In this document: one piece after another, positions 46,868 to 56,130 of the stretch
Position numbering within the stretch: the stretch's first letter is position 1
Layout: every line of letters starts with the position of its first letter
Assembly (NCBI RefSeq): GCF_023721815.1
Contig: NZ_JAMDLI010000021.1
Coordinates: 1-64,000 of the forward strand
Reading direction: 5' to 3'
Length of the DNA: 64,000 bases
Origin: Pleomorphomonas sp. JP5
GTDB taxonomy: Bacteria > Pseudomonadota > Alphaproteobacteria > Rhizobiales > Pleomorphomonadaceae
Program-made: the position numbers and the translations under genes
The notes under the pieces: generated by a model
What the model was told of the DNA's origin: nothing
Databases searched by the model: none
The model's input: only the letters and a program-made list of their open reading frames with translations

Positions 46868-48388
46868 ATGGCGCTGTCGGCGCGGCTCGAACTCAGACAA
46901 AGCCAGTCGCTGGTGATGACGCCGCAGCTGATGCAGGCCATCAAGCTGCTCCAGCTGTCCAACATGGATCTCGTCACCTATGTCGAGCAGGAACTCGAGC
47001 GCAATCCGCTCCTCGAGCGTGTCGATGATAGTGGTGACGGCGAGACGCCTGTTGTCGAGCCCGCCGATGCCGACATGCCGGCACGAGCCGATGCGCCGGA
47101 CTGGTTCGAAACGGAAGGCGCCCCCAGCTCGGAGCGCGTTGCCAACGTTCTCGATACCGATATCGGCAACGTCTACCCCGACGATGCCGGTCAGCCCGAG
47201 CGCCAACCTCTCGACGTCGGTGCTCTCGCCGGGGGAGACTGGTCATCGGTCGGCCGTGGCGGCACCGGCGAGGACTACAGCCTAGAAAGCTTCGTGGCCG
47301 GCGAAATCAGCCTCGGCGACCACCTCGCCGAGCAGTTGGCCGTCGCCATCACGGACCCGGCGTTGCGCCTCATAGGCCACGATCTCATCGATCAGGTGGA
47401 CGAGGCCGGCTACCTCAGAGCCGACCTTGCCGCGACCGCCGAGCGACTGGGCGCTTCGCTTTCCGAGGTCGAGAAGGTGGTTGCCGTGCTCCATACCTTC
47501 GAGCCAACCGGCATCTGCGCCCGCAACCTCTCCGAATGCCTGGCTTTGCAGCTTGCCGAGAAGGATCGGCTCGACCCGGCAATGCAGGCGCTGATCGCCC
47601 ATCTCGATCTTCTCGCCCGGCGCGATCTCGCCGCGCTCAAGCGCCTTTGCGGCGTCGACGACGACGATCTCGGCGACATGATCAAGGAGATCCTGGCGCT
47701 CGACCCCAAGCCGGGCCATGCTTTCGGCACGACGCAGGTGCAGACGGTGGTGCCCGACGTGATGGTCCAACCGGCCGCCGATGGGGGCTGGACGGTGGAG
47801 CTCAACACCGACACGCTTCCGAAGGTACTGGTCAACCAGACCTATTACGCCGAGGTGTCGAAGACGGCCCGCGAGGATGAGAAAACCTATCTCGGCGAAT
47901 GTTTCCAGTCGGCCAACTGGCTGACAAAGAGCCTGGATCAACGTGCCAAGACCATCCTGAAGGTGGCAACCGAGATCGTCCGCCAGCAGGATGGGTTCCT
48001 GACCTATGGCGTCGCCCATCTGAAACCACTCAATCTTCGGATGATCGCCGATGCGATCGGCATGCACGAATCGACGGTATCGCGCGTCACCTCGAACAAG
48101 TACATGGCGACGACGCGCGGCATCTTCGAGCTCAAGTACTTCTTCACCTCGTCAATTGCTTCCTCCGAAGGCGGCGACGCCCATTCGGCCGAAGCCGTGC
48201 GCCATCGCATCCGGCAACTGATCGACGCAGAGACCGCCGACGACGTGCTTTCCGACGATACCCTCGTCAAGATGCTGCGCGACGACGGCATCGATATCGC
48301 CCGTCGTACGGTCGCCAAGTATCGGGAAGCACTACGCATTCCCTCCTCCGTGCAGCGTCGGCGCCTGAAGCAGCTTGCCGGGGCGTAA
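46868..48388 (+). CDS. rpoN: RNA polymerase sigma-54 factor RpoN
   Basis: This 506-residue sigma factor recognises -24/-12 promoters and needs enhancer-binding ATPases. Region I begins ARLELRQSQSLVMTPQLMQ; the helix-turn-helix is IADAIGMHESTVSRVTSNKY; the RpoN box is ARRTVAKYREAL near the C-terminus. ATG at 46868 has GGGGG 7 nt upstream. ATG at 46850 would add six residues. It is likely to be needed for nitrogen fixation or assimilation in this organism. Confidence 0.96.
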   Translation: MALSARLELRQSQSLVMTPQLMQAIKLLQLSNMDLVTYVEQELERNPLLERVDDSGDGETPVVEPADADMPARADAPDWFETEGAPSSERVANVLDTDIGNVYPDDAGQPERQPLDVGALAGGDWSSVGRGGTGEDYSLESFVAGEISLGDHLAEQLAVAITDPALRLIGHDLIDQVDEAGYLRADLAATAERLGASLSEVEKVVAVLHTFEPTGICARNLSECLALQLAEKDRLDPAMQALIAHLDLLARRDLAALKRLCGVDDDDLGDMIKEILALDPKPGHAFGTTQVQTVVPDVMVQPAADGGWTVELNTDTLPKVLVNQTYYAEVSKTAREDEKTYLGECFQSANWLTKSLDQRAKTILKVATEIVRQQDGFLTYGVAHLKPLNLRMIADAIGMHESTVSRVTSNKYMATTRGIFELKYFFTSSIASSEGGDAHSAEAVRHRIRQLIDAETADDVLSDDTLVKMLRDDGIDIARRTVAKYREALRIPSSVQRRRLKQLAGA

Positions 48389-48736
48389 AATCGCGGTAAC
48401 CTTTCGGAAATCGGGGGTCATCCGGAAGGCGGATTGATATCGCCACCGGCCGACGCCACATCTGATGCATGCGGGCGCGTCGCCCGACAACGCCAGCTCA
48501 GGGGAGGTTCTCGGCTTTTCCGCTTCCAAACCCCCGATCGGCGCTTGCTCCGGCCGAGAGCCGCAGAGCAAGGGGGAAAGCGGCAACACCACCCACCGAC
48601 GAGACGGAAAGCCGCGCCCCCGCTCGCCGGCGCCGGTCGAAACCCGCCAGACGCGGACGACCGGAGATCCGGGTGCTGGACGAGATATTTCCAGCAATCC
48701 GGTCGGTTCATAAAGGCGCGAGAAACGAGGACTCTG
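48389..48736 (+). other. 348-bp gap between rpoN and hpf
   Basis: I see no gene, RNA or clear promoter hexamers here. The sequence is GC-rich. It probably carries the hpf promoter. Confidence 0.4.
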
Positions 48737-49342
48737 ATGCCGCTTCGCATTACCGGAAAGAACGTCGACATCGGCCAGGCACTTCGCGAGCACATCACCA
48801 CACGCACCACCGAGGAACTCGGGAAATATTACGACGGGACCTTCACCGGGCATGTCGTGGTGCAGAAGGAGGGCAAGGCCTACATTGTCGACTGCTCGAT
48901 CCAGCTCGCCTCCGGCACGACGCTGCAATCGCGGGGTGAGGATTTCGAGGTTTATCCGGCAGCCGAGAAGGCAGTGGAACGAATCGGCAAGCGGATGCGG
49001 CGCCACAAGCGCAAGCTGAAGAACTTCAAGGGCGGCGAGTCGGCGGCCGGCGATCAGACGCCGGGCGGCCCGTCCTGGGGCGATATCGATGCCCAGACGA
49101 CGGTGTTCGCCGCTTTCGACGACGAGGAGCTGGGCGAGGACTTCGCGCCGACCGTCGTGGCGGAGACTACGCAGAAAATCCGCACGATGAGTGTCGGATC
49201 GGCGGTCAGCGAACTCGACTTCACCGGAGCTCCCCTGGTGATCTTCCGCAACGCCGGCAACGGTGGCGTCAACGTCGTCTATCGCCGCAACGACGGGAAT
49301 ATCGGGTGGATAGACCCCTCGCTCAACGAAATCGCCGGCTGA
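48737..49342 (+). CDS. hpf: Ribosome hibernation promoting factor HPF (long form)
   Basis: This 201-residue protein has an N-terminal HPF/YfiA domain (LRITGKNVDIGQALREHITTR, with basic helix RIGKRMRRHKRKLKNF). A linker follows, then a C-terminal long-HPF dimerisation domain (VRFRN-like PLVIFRNAGNGGVNVVYRR). Long HPFs join two 70S ribosomes into inactive 100S dimers in stationary phase. ATG at 48737 was chosen as it starts the domain. Confidence 0.93.
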   Translation: MPLRITGKNVDIGQALREHITTRTTEELGKYYDGTFTGHVVVQKEGKAYIVDCSIQLASGTTLQSRGEDFEVYPAAEKAVERIGKRMRRHKRKLKNFKGGESAAGDQTPGGPSWGDIDAQTTVFAAFDDEELGEDFAPTVVAETTQKIRTMSVGSAVSELDFTGAPLVIFRNAGNGGVNVVYRRNDGNIGWIDPSLNEIAG

Positions 49343-49435
49343 CGGGACTCATCCCATCTGTCCTTTTTCGGTTCACACCTATATGAAGGCGAGGGTCGGG
49401 GTTACCCGGCCCTCTGCCAAACTTGGAACAAGACG

Positions 49436-49900
49436 ATGGATCTGAGCGACCTCCTTGTGATCGACGCAATCCTGCCGCGGCTCAAGACCGCCAACAAGAA
49501 GCAGGCGCTTCAGGAGATGGCCGCCAAGGCTGCCGCTCTCACCGGACGGGACGAGCGCGACATCTTCGAAACGCTGATGCAGCGCGAGAAGCTTGGCTCG
49601 ACCGGCGTGGGACACGGCGTCGCCATTCCCCATGGCAAGCTGGTTGGCCTCGAGCGCTTGGTGGGCGTCTTCGCGCTCCTCGACCGGCCGATCGACTTCG
49701 ATTCGCTCGACGGCGAACCGGTCGACGTGCTGTTCCTTCTGCTTGCGCCGGAAAGCGCTGGCGCGGATCACCTGAAGGCGCTGGCCCGCATAGCTCGCGT
49801 CCTGCGCGACGATGAAACGGCGGCGAAGCTTCGTGCCGCCGACGATGCCACGGCGATGTTTGCGCTTCTCACCGAGGATGTCCGCTCGGACGCTGCCTGA
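49436..49900 (+). CDS. ptsN: PTS IIA-like nitrogen regulatory protein PtsN
   Basis: This 154-residue EIIA-Ntr protein is the output of the nitrogen PTS phosphorelay. The phospho-acceptor His is in GVGHGVAIPHGKL. It has the usual length and follows rpoN-hpf as in most proteobacteria. Confidence 0.95.
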   Translation: MDLSDLLVIDAILPRLKTANKKQALQEMAAKAAALTGRDERDIFETLMQREKLGSTGVGHGVAIPHGKLVGLERLVGVFALLDRPIDFDSLDGEPVDVLFLLLAPESAGADHLKALARIARVLRDDETAAKLRAADDATAMFALLTEDVRSDAA

Positions 49901-50006
49901 GGTCTGTTCTCCGCACACTGGTTGCCCTGTGCGGCGCGCTGCGATCGAGTTCATGGCCGTTGATTTCTAAAAACAAATCATGAACAATGGCGACGGAGAC
50001 TTGATC

Positions 50007-50507
50007 ATGCCCGTGCCGATCGCCGCGTTTTCCTCCCCAATCGAAAGCTTCGTCAACGACGGCCGACAATCGGAAGCCGCTCGCCTCGTGCAGCGCGGTG
50101 TCGGGCGTCTGTTGGCGGGCCATGGATTTTCCATTCTTTACGAGTTGCCACTCGCGTCGGGACGGCGCGCCGACGTGGTAGCCCTCGGTGGCAACGGCGA
50201 CATACTCATCATCGAGATCAAGTCGTCGGTGGAAGATTTCCGCACAGACCGCAAATGGCCCGACTATCGACTCCACTGCGATCGGCTCTTCTTTGCCACC
50301 CACGCCGACGTTCCCACCGATATCTTTCCCGAAGAGGCCGGGTTGATCGTCGCCGACGGTTATGGCGGAGCGATCCTGCGGGAAGCTCCCAACCACCGGC
50401 TCGCCGCTGCCACGCGCCGAGCGGTGACCCTGCGCTTCGCCCAAGTGGCAGCGCGTCGCATCCAACAGCTGATCGATCCGCAGTTGCCGGACATGGGTGC
50501 CTTCTAG
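50007..50507 (+). CDS. mmcB: MmcB family DNA repair protein
   Basis: This 166-residue protein is of the MmcB family, first described in Caulobacter as a DNA-damage-responsive factor working with ImuABC translesion synthesis or repair. A PD-(D/E)xK-like nuclease core is suggested by RRADVVALGGNGDILIIEIKSS. ATG at 50007 follows GGAGA 9 nt upstream; ATG at 49980 would add nine residues without a ribosome site. Confidence 0.87.
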   Translation: MPVPIAAFSSPIESFVNDGRQSEAARLVQRGVGRLLAGHGFSILYELPLASGRRADVVALGGNGDILIIEIKSSVEDFRTDRKWPDYRLHCDRLFFATHADVPTDIFPEEAGLIVADGYGGAILREAPNHRLAAATRRAVTLRFAQVAARRIQQLIDPQLPDMGAF

Positions 50508-50733
50508 AGTGCCGCCGCGCAAGCTGGATTCAACGAATCAGCGACTTCGCCGGGTGCTAGTTCGAAGGGCGAACAGACCGAAGTCTATGCCAAAACAGCG
50601 GCTTCCAGCGTCCGTTCGCGACTAAGAGCGGGGGTGCGGCCGCTTGTCGCGGTGGATACGAGCGCTATCCTTTTTCCACCGACAACAGGGGCTGAGAGCA
50701 TCGGGGGACGGTCGTAACCACCTGGAGGACGGC

Positions 50734-52134
50734 GTGCCGTATTATCATAGCTACTCCGGATCCGAAGCGGACAATCCACCGCGATCACCCAGCCGTCGAT
50801 CGCCGGAAGCATCCGGCCCCTCGGCCGACCTTTACGCTCGCGTTGCGCGCCGATATTGCCCCCCGACGTTCAATCTTGGTACCGCCTTCGTCTCCGGGGT
50901 ACGCGGTCCTGTCGTCGAGCGCGTGTTGCGAGCGTCGCCCTTCTGGAAGCTCATCGCTTTCGATCGTCTGGCGCCAGAGTCCGACGCTACCGCCCCCTCC
51001 GTGCTGGTGCTGCCGCCCTACGCCGGGCACTGTCCGACCCTTGTCCGAGACACCGTGGCTGCCTTCCTGCCCGATCATTCGGTACACGTCGCGGGTTGGG
51101 CCGACGCCCGACGCGTACCGCTTTCGGCCGGTCCCTTCGGGCTAGGCGAAGCCGTGGAGGCCGTCGCCGACATGATTGCCGAGATCGGAGGTCCGGTGCA
51201 TGTGGTCGCGATCGCAGAAGCCGGCGTCATCGGCATCGCGGCCGCTGCCTTGCTTGCAAGAGGTAACCGCAGCCCAGCATCGTTGACGCTGATCGGCGGG
51301 CCGGTCGATTGCCGGGCCGATCATGCCGGACTTGCCGCCGAGGCAACCGTGCGCGGACTCGACTGGCTCGTCCGAACGGTGATTGCGCCTGTCCCGCCAC
51401 CGTTCGAAGGCGCGTACCGGGAAGTGTTCCCAGGCTTCTTCGCCCTTACCGGCTTCCTGACGCGCCATCTCGATCGCTCTTCCATCGATCACAAGGAGCT
51501 GTTCCTGGGGCTGGTGTCCGGCGACGGTGACGGCGCCGACGGTCATCGGGGCTTCTTCGAAGAGTTCCTGGCGGTCATGGACGTACCCGCCGAACTCGTT
51601 CTGCAGTGGATCGAGGCGGTGTTGATCGAACGGCCATTCACTCCCGATCTCGGCAAAGCCTTCCCGCCAAACGGTGAGCCTCCCCTCGCCGGCACCCCCT
51701 TGATGACGGTAGAGGCCGGGCGCGATGCTTTCGGCGGAGGCGGCCAAACGCATGCCGCCCACCAGATGACTGGCCTGCCGCAAGGGGGGTGTCGCCATAC
51801 CGAGGATGAGGCAGGCCGTTTCGCGCTCTTCAGCGGGGCGCGCTGGCGCGCCTCGATATTTCCACGTGTTGCCGACTTCATATCCAGCCATGCCGATCCG
51901 CCCGGACGATCGAGGCCGCGCAAGGTCGAGGATCTGTTGACACTGCCCGGACTTACGCCGGCACTTGTTGGCCGGCTCAACCGCGAAGGCATCTACTTCA
52001 TCCATCAGCTCGCCCGTCTCGACGAGACTTCGGCAAACGATCTGGACAGGCGCCTTGGGACGGTTGCCCATCCGCTTGTCGGCCAACTCGGACGTCAGGC
52101 GCGCTTTCGCCTTGGCGAGATCGGTCGGCCTTGA
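50734..52134 (+). CDS. Degenerate intracellular PHB-depolymerase (PhaZ)-like protein with C-terminal helix-hairpin-helix-like segment
   Basis: This protein has 466 residues. Residues about 90-385 follow intracellular PHB depolymerase: LPDHSVHVAGWADARRVPLS, LTLIGGPVDCRADHAGL and TVEAGRDAFGGGGQTHAAH can be aligned by eye. Two catalytic residues are lost. The nucleophile Cys of the family (in HVMAVCQ-type motifs) is Ala161 in HVVAIAEAG. The His of the GHYGVFNG-type motif is Arg362 in GRFALFSGARW. The Asp (Asp331) remains. Residues about 398-445 (VEDLLTLPGLTPALVGRLNR...) look like a helix-hairpin-helix domain. So it is probably not a depolymerase; a polymer-binding or scaffold role is possible. 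GTG at 50734 has TGGAGG 5 nt upstream. Confidence 0.7.
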   Translation: MPYYHSYSGSEADNPPRSPSRRSPEASGPSADLYARVARRYCPPTFNLGTAFVSGVRGPVVERVLRASPFWKLIAFDRLAPESDATAPSVLVLPPYAGHCPTLVRDTVAAFLPDHSVHVAGWADARRVPLSAGPFGLGEAVEAVADMIAEIGGPVHVVAIAEAGVIGIAAAALLARGNRSPASLTLIGGPVDCRADHAGLAAEATVRGLDWLVRTVIAPVPPPFEGAYREVFPGFFALTGFLTRHLDRSSIDHKELFLGLVSGDGDGADGHRGFFEEFLAVMDVPAELVLQWIEAVLIERPFTPDLGKAFPPNGEPPLAGTPLMTVEAGRDAFGGGGQTHAAHQMTGLPQGGCRHTEDEAGRFALFSGARWRASIFPRVADFISSHADPPGRSRPRKVEDLLTLPGLTPALVGRLNREGIYFIHQLARLDETSANDLDRRLGTVAHPLVGQLGRQARFRLGEIGRP

Positions 52135-52224
52135 ACGGCGAAGACCGCAAGGCCATATAGAGCGCTGATCACCGGGTGCCTCAGGGGCCCGGTCAAGGTC
52201 GCTTCCTTGCGAGGACTTTGAAAG

Positions 52225-52653
52225 ATGACGAGACTGGCAGGCTTCTCAAGCCCGTTTCTCCTGGGCTTCGACGAAATCGAGCGCGCGCTGGACCGAGTGT
52301 CGAAAGCCGCGAACGATGGTTATCCTCCGTACAACATCGAACGGATCGAACGCGAAGGCCCGGAAGGCGACGTGCTGCGCATAACGTTGGCCGTCGCCGG
52401 GTTCACGCGCGAGCAACTCGACGTTTCCGTCGAAGAGAACCAACTGGTGATCCGTGGCCGACAGGCGGACGACAAGTCTCGCCTCTATCTCCACCGAGGT
52501 ATCGCAGCGCGGCAGTTCCAGCGCACCTTCGTTCTTGCCGAAGGTATCGAGATCCTCGGAGCCGATCTGCGAAATGGCCTCTTGTCGATCGATTTGGTCC
52601 GCCCGCCACTCGAGCGAGTCATTCGGCGGATCGAGATCAACGCCGAGGATTGA
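52225..52653 (+). CDS. Hsp20 family small heat shock protein
   Basis: This 142-residue chaperone has the alpha-crystallin domain (YPPYNIERIER... through GADLRNGLLSIDLVRP) with the conserved strand RGIAARQFQRTFVLAEGI and C-terminal IEIN tail. It holds unfolded proteins in an ATP-independent way. ATG at 52225 after a weak GGAC ribosome site. Hsp20 followed by DUF1150 is a conserved pair in Hyphomicrobiales. Confidence 0.93.
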   Translation: MTRLAGFSSPFLLGFDEIERALDRVSKAANDGYPPYNIERIEREGPEGDVLRITLAVAGFTREQLDVSVEENQLVIRGRQADDKSRLYLHRGIAARQFQRTFVLAEGIEILGADLRNGLLSIDLVRPPLERVIRRIEINAED

Positions 52654-52773
52654 CCATAAACGCGCCGGTCACCTTTTCCCACTAAATTGCGTTTCAGACC
52701 CGTTCGCCCTTCGTCGGCGAACGTGTCCCTCCCCCTGCCCGGTCAAGACCGCCAAGGGGAAAGGAGTAAAGCG

Positions 52774-53049
52774 ATGGCTACTTTCACCAAGACCACTTCC
52801 GCCGACGACCGGAAGATCATGCCCGATGCTGCCTTCCGGCAACTCGGTGGTGGCACGGTTGCCTATCTGCGTCGCGTCTCCTCCGATGACGTGATCGCCG
52901 CCCATCCCGGGTATCTCGATCTCAGACCCGGCATGAAGCTGTGGGCGCTGCATTCGGCCGACGGACAGCCGATCATGCTGACGGACAGCCGTGAGGCGGC
53001 CATTGCCAACGCTACCGAGGCCGACCTTACACCGATGATGGTGCACTGA
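52774..53049 (+). CDS. DUF1150 family protein
   Basis: This 91-residue protein has the DUF1150 pattern GTVAYLRRVSSDDV, LDLRPGMKLWALHSADGQPIMLTDSREAAIANA. Function is unknown; it is often found beside small heat shock genes. AAGGAG lies 7 nt before ATG at 52774. Its last 23 bases overlap, tail to tail, with the minus-strand gene that follows. Confidence 0.87.
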   Translation: MATFTKTTSADDRKIMPDAAFRQLGGGTVAYLRRVSSDDVIAAHPGYLDLRPGMKLWALHSADGQPIMLTDSREAAIANATEADLTPMMVH

Positions 53050-54103
53050 TCGGGTTGCCGTCCGAAGCCATGGCGAGGGCCGCAAAGCCCTCGTCGGTCG
53101 GAAACCGCGAAGCGGCCTCGCTCGCAAGGCGGCGCGACGCTGCGATGTCGCCCACCTCTTCAAGAAGCCGGATGCGACGCCGCGGAACTTCCTTGAGATA
53201 GCGCTTGGCAAGGCCGGACAGGACGCCGTCGCCGGCGATCGCCGCATCGAGTCCGGCGAGCAGTGTCAAGGCGCGGCCAATATCGCCTGCCCTCTTGGCC
53301 GCCTCGGCGGCAAGCAATATCAGGCCAGGATTGGTATCCGGCAGAAGCCCCACAAGAGCATCCGGATCCAGATCGATACCGGCATCGAAGGCGGCGCGGG
53401 CTGCGGCGAATCGCGCATGAGCCGGCCAATCGATCGAAGAGACAAGAAGATTGCGGACTGCGGCTTCGACGAAGATATCCCGCCGGAAAGTCGCGGTAAC
53501 CTTGCGAATGATGTTGAGGCTGTAGAGGTGGTCGTGAACTTCGTGACTTGAGCGGAGCGGCACCAGCGCAACCTCGCCCGGCAACCCGAGATCGGCAAGA
53601 CGGGCACCGACACCGGCATCGTATGGATCGTAAGTCGGAACGATCACCCGCGCCATTCCCCTGCGTGGAACCGCAAGCAACTCCCCGAGATCGGCCTCCC
53701 CCGACCTTTTCGCAAGGCCGGCCGCCGCCGACTGGCTGCCCGGCTCCCCAATCCGGAAATCCGGCGCAAAGGCATAGAGCTCGGCGTCCGGGTATCTGGC
53801 TGCTGCTGCCGCGGCACCAAAAGCGCCCATCGAGCTGCCGTAGAGAATGATGCGCGCAGCCTTTGCCGTCGATGCCGCCTCGACGATCAGGCGATCGATA
53901 TCGGCACCGCAGCTCCGATACCAGTTGTTCACCGGCTGGTTAAGAAGCAGAAGGCTGTGGCTCGTGCCCGCGAACAGACGCTCAAGACCGAACTTTCCAG
54001 CCGGCACCCGTACCTGACTGAAGACGACGACCAGCGTGTCGCCACCTGGGCGGAACTTGCTGGCGAGGTTGTACTCGCCTGCGCCGATCAAGGAAGATGT
54101 CAT
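53027..54103 (-). CDS. Alpha/beta-hydrolase-like protein with TPR-like C-terminal part
   Basis: This 358-residue protein is of no family I can name precisely. Residues about 1-230 resemble an alpha/beta hydrolase: the nucleophile elbow is GSSMG with Ser91 (IILYGSSMGAFGAAAAAARY), a possible acidic residue in VPTYDPYDAG, and a possible His in LRSSHEVHDHL. Residues about 255-355 are helical repeats rich in Ala and Leu, TPR-like. There is no signal peptide. ATG at 54103 is the most likely start since a longer frame would run into the divergent neighbour. Its end overlaps the DUF1150 gene by 23 nt in opposite orientation. Confidence 0.65.
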   Translation of the reverse strand: MTSSLIGAGEYNLASKFRPGGDTLVVVFSQVRVPAGKFGLERLFAGTSHSLLLLNQPVNNWYRSCGADIDRLIVEAASTAKAARIILYGSSMGAFGAAAAAARYPDAELYAFAPDFRIGEPGSQSAAAGLAKRSGEADLGELLAVPRRGMARVIVPTYDPYDAGVGARLADLGLPGEVALVPLRSSHEVHDHLYSLNIIRKVTATFRRDIFVEAAVRNLLVSSIDWPAHARFAAARAAFDAGIDLDPDALVGLLPDTNPGLILLAAEAAKRAGDIGRALTLLAGLDAAIAGDGVLSGLAKRYLKEVPRRRIRLLEEVGDIAASRRLASEAASRFPTDEGFAALAMASDGNPISAPSSV

Positions 54104-54175
54104 TTTCGAACTGCCGCCGGTTGCCTTGGCTGCGCCACTGCCGCACACCCTTGATCGACGCTGGAGAGACGGGAC

Positions 54176-55186
54176 ATGGCTGATTCGGTACCCCAGAGAG
54201 AGCATGGCGGCGGCCGTTCGCCGCGCCTGCCGCTGATCGACGTCACCCGTGGCGTGATGCTTCTCGCCATGGCCTCCTACCATTTTTCCTGGGATCTCGC
54301 CAACGTGCGGCTGGTCAGCTGGGGCGTCGCCAGCAACCCGCTCTGGCGCGCCTATGCGGCAGCAATCGCCGGCAGCTTCCTGCTGTTGTCCGGCATTTCA
54401 TATCGCCTGGCCGAGCGCAACGGTTTCGACCCGTTCCGCTACGGAGGCCGTCTCGGCCGCCTTGCAATCGCCGCTGCGGCCGTTTCTGTCGCGACCTATT
54501 TGGTTTTTCCCGACGCCTGGGTGTTCTTCGGCATCCTGCACATGATGCTGCTGGCCAGCCTCCTCGCGCCGCTGCTTGTTCGTTTGCCGAACGGGGTCTT
54601 GCTCCTTCTCGCGGCTGCAGCGCTCGTTCTTCCTCAGGTCTGGCGATCGCCTGCATTCGACGGCATGGCATGGGGTTTTCTGGGTCTTGCGGAAACGCCA
54701 CCGGTTGCCAACGATCTTGTGCCGCTGTTCCCGTGGATCACTCCCTATATCGTCGGTCTCGTTGCCGGCGGTCCGTTGGCGCGCCGTGGAGAAAGCCAAG
54801 CATGGCCGCTGCCCCGCCGTACACACTGGCTCGCCTGGATCGGCCGGCACTCGCTTCTGTTCTATCTCCTGCACCAGCCGTTGCTCTATGGCCTGGCTGT
54901 CGGCCTCGCGACTCTCATTCCGGTCGACCCGGCGGTCCAGAGGGCGAGCTTCGTCACCGACTGCCGCCTTGAGTACGAGCGCCACGGCGCGACCAAGGAG
55001 ATGTCCGAGCGCTTCTGCGGCTGCGTCGCGACCTCGGTCGACGACACCGGCATCTGGGAGAATAGGGACGACGATCCCTCTTTCGGGCCCCTGCTCGCCA
55101 CCGCCGTTCAGGCTTGCCAGGCCCAGCCATCGAGCGACATTGCCGATCCGTCGACGCCCGAAGGAACAGCGGACGGCAACGACTAG
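54176..55186 (+). CDS. DUF1624 / heparan-alpha-glucosaminide N-acetyltransferase-like membrane protein
   Basis: This 336-residue membrane protein has about seven helices. The start LPLIDVTRGVMLLAMASYHFSWDLA is the family signature (DxxRGxxxxxMxxxHxxWD), with His41 a likely catalytic residue. Later helices include WIGRHSLLFYLLHQPLLYGLA. Such proteins acetylate amino sugars across the membrane. A soluble C-terminal tail of about 75 residues after the last helix contains four Cys (CRLEYERHG, ERFCGCVATSV, QACQ). Confidence 0.85.
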   Translation: MADSVPQREHGGGRSPRLPLIDVTRGVMLLAMASYHFSWDLANVRLVSWGVASNPLWRAYAAAIAGSFLLLSGISYRLAERNGFDPFRYGGRLGRLAIAAAAVSVATYLVFPDAWVFFGILHMMLLASLLAPLLVRLPNGVLLLLAAAALVLPQVWRSPAFDGMAWGFLGLAETPPVANDLVPLFPWITPYIVGLVAGGPLARRGESQAWPLPRRTHWLAWIGRHSLLFYLLHQPLLYGLAVGLATLIPVDPAVQRASFVTDCRLEYERHGATKEMSERFCGCVATSVDDTGIWENRDDDPSFGPLLATAVQACQAQPSSDIADPSTPEGTADGND

Positions 55187-55218
55187 GTCCAATCGGCATT
55201 CAGCCTGGCGGCGGCGAA

Positions 55219-55250
55219 CAAAAAAAGCCGGCAGGAGCCCCGCCGGCTTC
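55219..55250 (-). terminator. Intrinsic terminator of the fabA-fabB-fabI operon
   Basis: Read on the minus strand, AAGCCGGC (55249-55242) pairs with GCCGGCTT (55232-55225), followed by a T-run ending at 55219, 25 nt after the fabI stop. Confidence 0.9.
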
Positions 55251-55274
55251 AACGTCTTCCCGACTGATCCGACA

Positions 55275-56105
55275 TCAGCCGGCGGGCCCCTCGGCAGATT
55301 CGCGGCGGTCCTGTTCCTTCAGCTCGCCAATGCGCGGCATCGACATGATCGAGTAGCCGGAATCAACGAAATGGATCTCGCCGGTCACGCCCGACGACAG
55401 ATCCGACAACAGGTACAGGGCCGAGCGACCGACCTCGTCGATCGTCACGGTGCGCTTCAGCGGCGCGTTCTTCTTCTGGAAGTTGAACATCAGCCGGGCG
55501 TCGGTGACACCCGAGCCGGCCAGCGTGCGCACCGGACCGGCCGAGATGGCATTGACCCGAATACCGTCGCCACCGAAGTCGGCCGCGAGATAACGCACCG
55601 AGCTCTCGAGCGCCGCCTTGGCAACGCCCATGACGTTGTAGTTCGGCATGACACGCGTCGAGCCACCATAGGTCAACGTGAGCAGCGTGCCGCCCTCGGT
55701 CATCAACGCGGCCGCCTTGCGCGCCACTTCGGTGAACGAGAACACGGAGATGACCATGGTGCGCGAGAAATTGGCGCGCGTAGTGTCGGCGTAACGGCCC
55801 TTGAGCTCGTTCTTGTCGGAGAAGCCGATGGCATGCACCAGGAAATCCAGCCCTCCCCATTCGGCCTTGAGAGCCGCGAAGACAGCATCGACCGACGCCT
55901 CGTCCTCGACATCGCAAGGCAGAAGAAGCTTCGCCCCAACCTCTTCGGCCAGAGGCTTGACGCGCCGACCGAAGGCTTCGCCCTGATAGGTGAAAGCCAG
56001 TTCGGCGCCGGCGGCGGAGAGAGCCTTGGCGATGCCCCAGGCGATAGAATGGTCGTTGGCGACGCCCATAACGAGGCCGCGCTTGCCGGCCATGAGTCCA
56101 TTCAT
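55275..56105 (-). CDS. fabI: Enoyl-[acyl-carrier-protein] reductase FabI
   Basis: This 276-residue SDR-fold enzyme carries out the last step of each fatty-acid elongation cycle with NADH. It shows GVANDHSIAWGIAKAL, LVHAIGFSDK and the Tyr-x6-Lys pair in NYNVMGVAKAALESS. It is the third gene of the fabA-fabB-fabI operon and a target of triclosan-like inhibitors. Confidence 0.95.
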   Translation of the reverse strand: MNGLMAGKRGLVMGVANDHSIAWGIAKALSAAGAELAFTYQGEAFGRRVKPLAEEVGAKLLLPCDVEDEASVDAVFAALKAEWGGLDFLVHAIGFSDKNELKGRYADTTRANFSRTMVISVFSFTEVARKAAALMTEGGTLLTLTYGGSTRVMPNYNVMGVAKAALESSVRYLAADFGGDGIRVNAISAGPVRTLAGSGVTDARLMFNFQKKNAPLKRTVTIDEVGRSALYLLSDLSSGVTGEIHFVDSGYSIMSMPRIGELKEQDRRESAEGPAG

Positions 56106-56130
56106 GATCTGACGTCCCGAGAAGAAGAAA

